Positions 56,540 to 64,000 of a DNA stretch of 64,000 nucleotides are shown here, piece after piece. The notes beneath the pieces were generated by a model. The model saw only the letters and a list, made by a program, of their open reading frames with translations. It searched no databases and was not told the origin of the DNA. The stretch lies in assembly GCA_018398815.1 (NCBI GenBank), contig CM031628.1, positions 10,344,199-10,408,198 of the forward strand, given 5' to 3'. A program made the position numbers and the translations under genes. The number at the start of each line of letters is the position of its first letter. The first letter of the stretch is position 1. The DNA comes from Conus ventricosus (taxonomy: Eukaryota > Mollusca > Gastropoda > Neogastropoda > Conidae).

Positions 56540-56890
56540 GGGGAAGAGTGTGAAAGGATTTGAACAAAACGATGTAAAGCATTTTTAAAACAACACAATT
56601 CAGCAGAAGTAAATGAAAAGAGTAGGCTCAGTTTAAACAAAGATGGCTGTCTGTAGTATTTGGGTTTAGTAAACTTTTCCCTGATATTCATGTGGGCTGG
56701 ACAAGTAAGGACGAAGCACAGTTCAGTTTTCTTTGACTGTTTACATAAAGGACAAAGCAAATCGTAATCATTACATGATCGATATCTAAAATGAAGGATG
56801 GCTAAAGCAGATATTCCTGATCCGAAATTTGCTGTTACATGTTTTTGGTGCCTGTCTGTATCTAAGGTTAAGTATGTTTTCAGGTCATGA
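56540..56890 (-). pseudogene. LINE C-terminal zinc-knuckle fragment
   Basis: On the minus strand the translation gives GSGISALAILHFRYRSCNDY, then LLCPLCKQSKKTELCFVLTC, then IREKFTKPKYYRQPSLFKLS. This is the C-terminal Cys-Cys-His/Cys block found near the end of many mollusc LINE proteins. It ends at the G runs at 56,507-56,543. It is too short to name the clade. Confidence 0.65.
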
Positions 56891-57035
56891 ACATCGCAAA
56901 CGTTCCTGTAAAAAAAATCAAACCTGTCACTGTTATGAATATAATTGGACTAACTCTGCCATCTGCAATCAACGAGCCGTTGGCGAAAAGACAAGAATTA
57001 TTTAGTATTACCAATCTGGAAAAGTAGTTTATTTG

Positions 57036-57151
57036 CTCATAGCTGTCAACAGATGACCCATCTACTGACGTTTCGTCCTGGTTTATAGGCCTTGTCATCT
57101 TAGTGGTGTTAAAAGACAGAAAAAAACAAACATGACTGAAGAAGGCTGTAG
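57036..57151 (+). repeat. Direct repeat, right copy (partner 56,259-56,372)
   Basis: CTCATAGCTGTCAACAGATG ... GACTGAAGAAGGCTGTAG, followed by a (GA)n tract at 57,156-57,247. Confidence 0.8.
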
Positions 57152-57155
57152 CAAG

Positions 57156-57161
57156 AGAGAG

Positions 57162-57247
<86 letters not shown>
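57156..57247 (+). repeat. (GA)n microsatellite
   Basis: About 90 bases of GA with two AAG interruptions. Confidence 0.95.
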
Positions 57248-57248
<1 letters not shown>

Positions 57249-57252
57249 CCTA

Positions 57253-57985
57253 ACTACCTAGGCTCAGTCACAGTACAGCTCTAAATCCCATGGAGAATAT
57301 ATGGGGGAGTCATGAACAGTCACCTGGCGTCAAAAGGCCTGAGAAACTCGACACACTGCAGCAAAAAGCAGGACGAGTGTTAGCCATGCATGCATACAAA
57401 GACTCAAAAGCAGCATCGATGTTCGGATTCAAACCTGTCCCCAGGAACAGGGATCCTAATACGGAGGACAATTCAAGACCAGACAAATCGAAAGTCTTTA
57501 TTTCAGTGGATGATGATGTGCTTTTCACGTCTAGTACTCGACTTGAGTGGAAGCAATAAGCAAAACAAAATGAGTCAGTGCATTTGCCAAGACAGCATGT
57601 GATTGCTTAAAAAAATCAATAATTGTGTGCATGCAGACTATATAACACCTGCCCTCAAACGCTTTAACCATGATTCTGACAGCAGTGTTATTGAAAATAA
57701 GCCAAAATGCATGGAAGCATACAACAACAAGAAGCAAAGCAACACTTGTTTTGATAAACAATATGCAAAGACAATCAGTTTACAACTTTGTCGTCACCAG
57801 AGAGTATACTCTACAACTGTGAAAAATGCACAGAACAATAATGTATGTATGCATGCCCCACACTTGTCCTGCTTTTTGCTGCAGTGTGTCGATGTTTCTC
57901 AAGCCTTTTAGGCCAGGTGACTGTTTATGACTCCCCCATATATTCTCCATGGGATTTAGAGCTGTACTGTGACTGATCCAAGGCA
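57253..57985. mobile_element. Fold-back made of two inverted Tc1-like transposase 3' fragments
   Basis: 57,253-57,395 (plus) and 57,985-57,843 (minus) are inverted copies, about 85-90% identical, sharing TCAGTCACAGTACAGCTCTA and ATCCCATGGAGAATATATGG. The minus-strand arm continues to about 58,067 and reads FQQNNNSKPKTYHF, ISHSTALNPMENIWGS and DTLQQKAGQV, the end of a Tc1-like DDE domain (NPxENIW block). The plus-strand arm has the same MENIWGSHEQS and DTLQQKAGRV. The spacer of about 450 bases is unrelated, with no coding signal. The fragments are inactive. Confidence 0.7.
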
Positions 57986-58067
57986 GTAGACCTGCAGTCA
58001 GACTCGTCTGACCATCCTGAAAATGGTAAGTCTTGGGCTTTGAGTTGTTGTTCTGCTGAAAACCCAA

Positions 58068-58920
58068 CCGTCGTGGTATAAAGCCTAAAGTTGGAAGTAG
58101 GGATCCTTGTCTGTATACAGCTGACTTGTTACGTTCTTCTCAAATTCACTGGGGGGGGGGGGGGGTGGTCCCTCCAGATGGTAAGGCATCACCATGACAT
58201 TGTGTGTTGTGTTGTCTTGTCCGCAGCAGTTATAAGTCAGATGTTATTCAGACCCTCAGAGCGTTTGAGTACATCCAAAACTGCCGTCTGGAGAAAGTCA
58301 TTTCCTGAGATCTAAGTGTTGCTAAATACCAGTCGATTCGTTACTGCTTTCGCTTAGCAATGATAAGAGATCACAGATTTCTGTGACTATTCACACAGTC
58401 CTGAAGATGGAATGCTTACCAAACTGTTGAGTGATTATCAGGAATGTATCCTAAAAAGTTTATGGCAGTCTTGAAATGTTGCTAGTTTTGTCTTTAGATT
58501 TGACGAGTAGCTCAAGTTGCGTACAGTCTGTCTGTCTCCGAATGCGACCCATCCTACTACTTCCTTTCCCAGTCGTGATTTCCGTTTCCTGATTTGACTT
58601 GCTAAGATCACAGAAAGGTGTTAGAGGAATTTCACAAGTTTGATACCATTACACCTCTTACACGTTCTCCTTTCGTACATTTCAGCAGTCAGTCTCATTC
58701 TCCAGACCATATGTTGAGAGATGAAGAAATACTGTCATCTAGTTCAAATAGAGGAAGCAACTACTCGTGACTATTACGTCTGTGATAAAGAACAGTTGGT
58801 TCCTCTACCTTGTGGCAAATAGTAGTTACCATCATATGTCCTACTAAACTTGTGCTTAAAAATTATTCTTCTTGCAGACTTATGACATACGCCACACACA
58901 CACCACACACACCACACTCT

Positions 58921-58954
<34 letters not shown>

Positions 58955-58984
58955 CTCTCTCTCTCTTCTCTCTCTCTCTTCTCT

Positions 58985-59023
<39 letters not shown>

Positions 59024-59039
59024 CGCGCGCGCGCGCGCG

Positions 59040-59079
<40 letters not shown>

Positions 59080-59159
59080 CTGTATGTGCGTGTGCATGTC
59101 TGTATATCAATGCGTCTGACGATGTTTAAGCGATAAGTGTGTTTGTGCAACTTGGTGTG

Positions 59160-59194
<35 letters not shown>

Positions 59195-59257
59195 TTGCGC
59201 GCGCGCGTGTGTGTGTGTGTGTGTGTGGTGTGTGTGTGTGTGTGTGTGTTTCATCAG
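58068..59257. other. No gene recognised; compound (CT)n/(GT)n/(GC)n microsatellite
   Basis: A G run at 58,150-58,165; (CT)n with TCC interruptions at 58,918-58,988, then (GT)n, (GC)n, (GT)n to 59,075; GTGC repeats and (GT)n at 59,156-59,250. The final TTTCATCAG at 59,249-59,257 is the acceptor of the next exon. Confidence 0.7.
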
Positions 59258-59815
59258 ATGAAAGCCTTCAAAGGTATGAAAGCCGTGAAAGGTATAATAT
59301 CCCTCAGTGTGGAGCAGTCATTCACTACAGTGAAGAATTTGTGCACATGACGAACACGTGTCCGTCAAAAGAAGCACTACTTCTACCTTTGTGAATTTGA
59401 CAGCCGCTCTGGTTCCAACCGACCTAACACGGGACAGCAAGAGCATCAAGCCCCAATCAATTTGGCCAACATCTCTACCTCCATTTCCACCTTCCCTTTC
59501 CCGTCTATTCAGTGCCCGGACAATCACTGGATACCAGAATTTTTGGCATGTGACTTGCAAAGTCATTGCTGGGCTGACACTGACGTCAATTTTCACTCAT
59601 TGTATGATGGAATTACTGCTTTGACGTCATCATGGTGTAGGGCACCCAACACGTCAGAGTCCCAATATTTTCTTTGTGCCAGTAACAATGAACGCTTGCC
59701 TTTTACGCTAGTTTGTGACTATCATGCGGACTGTTTTGATGGAAGTGACGAAGACTTTTGTGTTCACCCCCCGTGCTCTTTTGAAAAACCAGTCCCTTGT
59801 AGTAAGGGCGGTCAG
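59258..59815 (+). CDS. Host exon: C-terminal end of a C-type lectin domain, linker, LDL-receptor class A module
   Basis: The exon lies between the acceptor (CATCAG at 59,252-59,257) and the donor (CAG/GTAGAT at 59,816). It encodes ESLQRYESRERYNIPQCGAV, then VHMTNTCPSKE, then in the next frame HYFYLCEFD, which together form the Cys...W/V...C...YFYLCE end of a C-type lectin domain. A Ser/Pro-rich linker follows, then CPDNHWIPEFLACDLQSHC and finally FTLVCDYHADCFDGSDEDFC, a complete LDLa calcium-binding end (DGSDE). One extra base near 59,375 shifts the frame inside the lectin end, which may be a sequence error because both sides are well conserved. It fits as a continuation of the exon at 8.53 kb on the same strand. 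Confidence 0.75.
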
Positions 59816-59845
59816 GTAGATATCAAGAGAGGGATATGAGTTGGA

Positions 59846-60118
59846 GGTTACTTCCCATTTGGTCTACTCCCATTTTGCCTACTCAGAAATGTGTGAGCAC
59901 GACTTGGCCTAACGGCCTTCGTTCATTCGTCCTTCGTCCTCTCTCGGGCTTCGCCCTACTCTAATCTAAAGACCATCGATTCTGCTTTGGAGTAGACTGG
60001 GACACTGGTTACGCCAGGGGGGAGCCTTGCAGTATGGTCAGTATGGAAATAGACAAAATGGGAGTAGTAGACGAAATGGGAGTAGACCAAATGGGAGTAG
60101 ACCAAATGGGATGTCACC
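59846..60118. mobile_element. 273-bp MITE with 8-bp target duplication
   Basis: Inverted ends of about 30 bases (GGTTACTTCCCATTTGGTCT at left; the right end reads the inverted GGTGACATCCCATTTGGTCT) flanked by GAGTTGGA on both sides (59,838-59,845 and 60,119-60,126). The right end contains three tandem copies of a 15-bp GGGAGTAGACCAAAT-type unit. It has no coding capacity. An 8-bp duplication fits hAT-type transposases. It lies 30 bases downstream of the lectin exon's donor. Confidence 0.85.
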
Positions 60119-60361
60119 GAGTTGGAGAATGATTGACGTGCTGAAAAATGTGACTTAATACAGAACGATATTGATGCAGGGTTTACATCGTCACGTTTCA
60201 TTAGGGTTCTAAGGGAAATGTTGTGCTGTCTTTCAGTCTGCTGTACCAATAGTGTTCAAACAAAACTGCAACCAACTGATTATCATGACAGTGATTAACA
60301 TTTTATCAAAAGTACGATCTTTGCCGTTACACAATAGAACTACACACACATACCATTGAAA

Positions 60362-62885
60362 TCTGTACGGACATAATAATAATAATAATAATAATAATAA
60401 TGGGGATTTATATAGCGCCTTCCACGGCACAAGGCGCTTTACAAGGCAGAAAAAATACAATTGCTAAATGTAAAGAAGAAAAATACATTGAGAAACGGTT
60501 TAGAAAATGAAAAACAAAGGCTCTCTCCCACTCTCTCCCCACGCGCACGCACACTCTCACGCACAAACACACAATACAGAACAGCCGCAACAAGCACGAA
60601 CTATTAAGCGATCCACAAAACAACAAGAGTCAACCAGCTATCTGGTAATGACTGTCTTCTTAGTATTGTTTGAAAAGGTGGGTTTTCAGGGAGGTTTTGA
60701 AGGAAGAAAAGGTTTGAGAATGTCTTAAGTCATAGGGGAGTTTATTCCAGAGTTTGGCAGCTGCGTATGAGAAAGCTCGTTCGCCATGCTGTTTACGATG
60801 GGGACGGTAACTGGGAAAGCGGAAGGTTCTGGTGTCGGTGGAGGAGTGGAGCGTTCGTGATGGGACATATACTTGAAGGAGATCGGAAAGATAGGCAGGG
60901 GCATCACCAGTGAAATCTTGAAGCAGAGGCAACAACATTTGTATTTAATTCTTTCTTCAACGGGGAGCCAGTGCAGCTTTTTCAGGAGAGGGCTGCAGGG
61001 TTGGGTCCTAGGAGATTTGCAAATGAGACGGGCTGCAAGAGTTCTGTACACGTTGGAGGGGTTGGATGACAGTTGAGGGACAGCCAAGGAGAACACAGTT
61101 GCAGTAATCTAGCCTTGAAAGGATGTATGATGAAACGAGAGTTTTTGTGGCGTCTTCAGTGAGATAGGGTCGAATAGCAGCAATTCGTTTAAGTTCCATG
61201 TAAGCTAACTGACAAGTTTTTGTGACATGCTGTTTCATTGAGAGGTCACTATCAAGGAGAACACCAAGGTCACGAACAGTGTTTGAAAATTCAATAGTGG
61301 TGGAACCTAAAGTCAAAGAAGAAGGGAGCGGATCAGGGCCATGATGTGACTGCTTTGAAAAACGGATGACTTCAGTCTTCTCACAGTTTAATTTAAGCTT
61401 ATTTGCTGACATCCAGGTCTCAATATCAGAAGTACAAGATTGAAGAGTAGAAACAAGGGGTGAGTAGTCATCGATGACAGAGGAATGGAGCAGCTGATAT
61501 CATCCGCAAACATTTCGTGCGAAACGGAATGGCCGCGGATGACATTAGACAATGGAGTGGTGTACAAAATAAAGAGGACAGGTCCCAGCACGGATCCCTG
61601 AGGCACGCCAAACTGGAGGTTAGATTCATCAGAACGGTGGTCACCTATTTGAATGAACTGTTTCCTGTCTAGAAGATAAGAAACGAAACCAATTTAAAGC
61701 TGTTTCCCTGATGCCACATGTGTATTTCAAACGAGAGAGAAGGATTTCATGATCTATGGTGTCAAAGGCTGCCGAAAGATCTAGCAAAAGAAGGACAGAA
61801 ATTTTGTTTTCATCTAAGGAATTTAGAATATCATTGAGAATGCGAAGGATGGTGGTCTCCGTGCTGTGCCCAGGGCGATAGGCTGACTGGTGTGGTGTGA
61901 GGAGGTTGTTTGAGGCCAGATGGTCAGAGAGCTGTTGAAGAATGACTTTCTCGAGAATTTTGGATAGGAAAGGAAGATTTGAGATGGGTCTGTAATTTTT
62001 AAGAACGTTGGGATCAAGACTGCTTTTCTTGAGTAGAGGTTTAACAAGGGCGGTCTTAAAGTCAGTGGGAACTGTGCCAGAAGACAGAGACTCGTTAAGA
62101 ATTTTGGTGATGGTAGGAAGGAGAGAGTCAAGGTGTTCAAAGAGGAGTGGGGTGGGAATGGGGTCAAGGTCACAGGATGTTTTCGCAGACTGTGTAATGA
62201 TTTTACGAACAGTCTGCTCGGACACTGGCAAGAACTCACAGAGTGTGGTACCGTTAAAAATAACAGACTGATCTGAAGTATCTGAGGATGGGGAGAAAGC
62301 GTTTCGAATTGTCTGAATTTTTGGGCGAAAAACTGAGAAAACAAACCAGGAAGCTGTGACGGCTCATGAGTGGACGGCATTACAACACTTGCAGCCTTAA
62401 ACCCCAAAATGCTAGTGACAGTTCTAAACAGTTCTTTACACGAGGATGCTGCTGCAACTTTAGAAGAATAAAATGCGGTTTTGACTTGATGGACAAACTC
62501 TACGACTTTCTGTTTGGCAGCATCATAAATTAGCTTGTGTATTGTCAGTCTAGATGATACCCAGCGCCGCTCGGCTCGACGTCGCTCGCGTTTCAATTCT
62601 CGCAGCTCAGGTGCAATTGAGTTGTACCACGGAGCTGGGCGACGCCAGTGTAACGTCCGCTGACGTACAGGCGCATGCTTATCCAAAACTTTTCTAAGAC
62701 CAATGTTCAGGTCAGTAAGTGTTACGTCAGGCGTGATAATGTTAGCGATGTCATGAGAAAAATCAGCAGGGTCAATCTTATGAATGGCACGAACACATTT
62801 GAATATAGGTGCCGACTTTTGCTTTGGAACACTGAGATGGCACACTAGACTATAGTGATCAGACATCAGATCGTAAACAACACTT
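60362..62885 (-). mobile_element. CR1/Rex1-like LINE, 5'-truncated
   Basis: Reads on the minus strand from about 62,885 to the (ATT)n tail at 60,402-60,362. The 3' end has the AAAGCGCCTTGTGCC ... AAGGCGCTATATAA stem, as in the fragment at 4.5-5.3 kb. The copy begins within the last endonuclease motif (SDHYSLVCHL near 62,870), so about the first third is missing, typical of incomplete reverse transcription. The 5' border is set only by loss of protein similarity. Confidence 0.82.
60670..62870 (-). pseudogene. CR1/Rex1-like reverse transcriptase, frame-broken
   Basis: Endonuclease end SDHYSLVCHL, then linker WRRPAPWYNSIAPELRELKR. The reverse transcriptase follows from about 62,230: CDLDPIPTPLLFEHL, VLKNYRPISNLPFLSKILEK, HQSAYRPGHSTETTILRIL, LLLLDLSAAFDTIDHEILL, MPQGSVLGPVLFILYTTPLS and the catalytic block MFADDISCSI (about 61,520-61,490). 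Then SANKLKLNCEKTEVI, VRDLGVLLDSDLSMKQHVTK and the C-terminal PAYLSDLLQVYVPSRTLHSS ... AAAKLWNKLPYDLR, ending near 60,663. Frame changes lie at about 62,320, 61,655, 61,480-61,410, 61,050 and 60,935, each fitting a one- or two-base indel. It would copy element RNA into DNA at a nicked target. It is inactive as written but little diverged. Confidence 0.85.
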
Positions 62886-63810
<925 letters not shown>

Positions 63811-64000
63811 ACAGACACATTTATCCCACGTAGTTTTTGTCATCTTCAAAACACATACGTGTCTCCATGCAAGTGCAGCCCATGACTATATGTCTGGCGA
63901 CGTTCTCCTGTTATCACCTATCACCTATCCCGGAAACTTGAATGCCACGGGGCCGCCACAGGAAATTTTGCAACCAGCTTCCTTAACCCTTCCTGGTTCT

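Overview
The window looks like nuclear DNA of a marine invertebrate, most likely a mollusc. It has spliced exons with GT/AG borders, no operons, very dense (GT)n/(CA)n/(GA)n microsatellites, and a repeat fauna seen in lophotrochozoans: Tx1-type, RTE (craniofacial-development-protein-2-like), CR1/Rex1-like and I/Jockey-like LINEs, a gypsy LTR element, Tc1/mariner, a TTAA-type THAP element and a Maverick/Polinton. The taxon is inferred from the repeats, not shown by a marker gene. Almost everything is mobile DNA.

Region by region: 0-4.5 kb is a nearly complete ORF2 of a Tx1/L1-like LINE with poly(A), followed by the 3' end of a CR1/Rex1-like LINE (4.5-5.3 kb), an old LINE scrap and a decayed RTE LINE (6.5-8.3 kb). 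At 8.53-8.90 kb there is a host exon (LDL-receptor class A plus the first half of a C-type lectin domain). The end of that lectin domain and another LDLa domain lie at 59.26-59.82 kb on the same strand. Most of the window therefore appears to be one roughly 50-kb intron region of a secreted lectin-like gene, filled with nested transposons; a doubtful middle exon lies at 54.2 kb. At 12.1-13.2 kb (minus) is a decayed Cys/His gene with a splice donor, at 15.6-18.2 kb a decayed I/Jockey-type LINE, and at 22.06-26.61 kb a gypsy element with almost identical LTRs.

The two most notable structures are these. (1) At 26.78-28.81 kb, a 2-kb element starts at TTAA with AGGGGTCCTCACCCAT inverted ends. It carries two convergent exons, a THAP-domain gene and a short acidic exon. 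A second, truncated copy sits at 51.88-53.09 kb. (2) At 29.73-48.77 kb, a Tc1-like transposon (TA site, 27-bp inverted ends) has its transposase split in the linker after the DNA-binding domain by a 17.4-kb Maverick/Polinton at 30,245-47,654. The insertion has 86-bp inverted ends and a 5-bp target duplication, AACTG. Inside it, a type-B DNA polymerase can be read in pieces on the minus strand and an intact packaging ATPase lies on the plus strand.

Much of the Maverick interior (about 30.65-44.56 kb) has abnormal homopolymer texture, as in unpolished long-read sequence, so its other genes cannot be read. Most other element ORFs in the window are also broken by one-base indels, several in homopolymers. 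Some 'pseudogenes' here may be sequencing artefacts, which matters for every interpretation.

The right side holds a second LTR element (48.92-51.87 kb; coding minisatellite in gag), a fold-back of a Tc1-like transposase 3' end (57.25-57.99 kb), a 273-bp MITE with an 8-bp target duplication (59.85-60.12 kb), and a 5'-truncated CR1/Rex1-like LINE on the minus strand (60.36-62.9 kb). No tRNA, rRNA or CRISPR was found.
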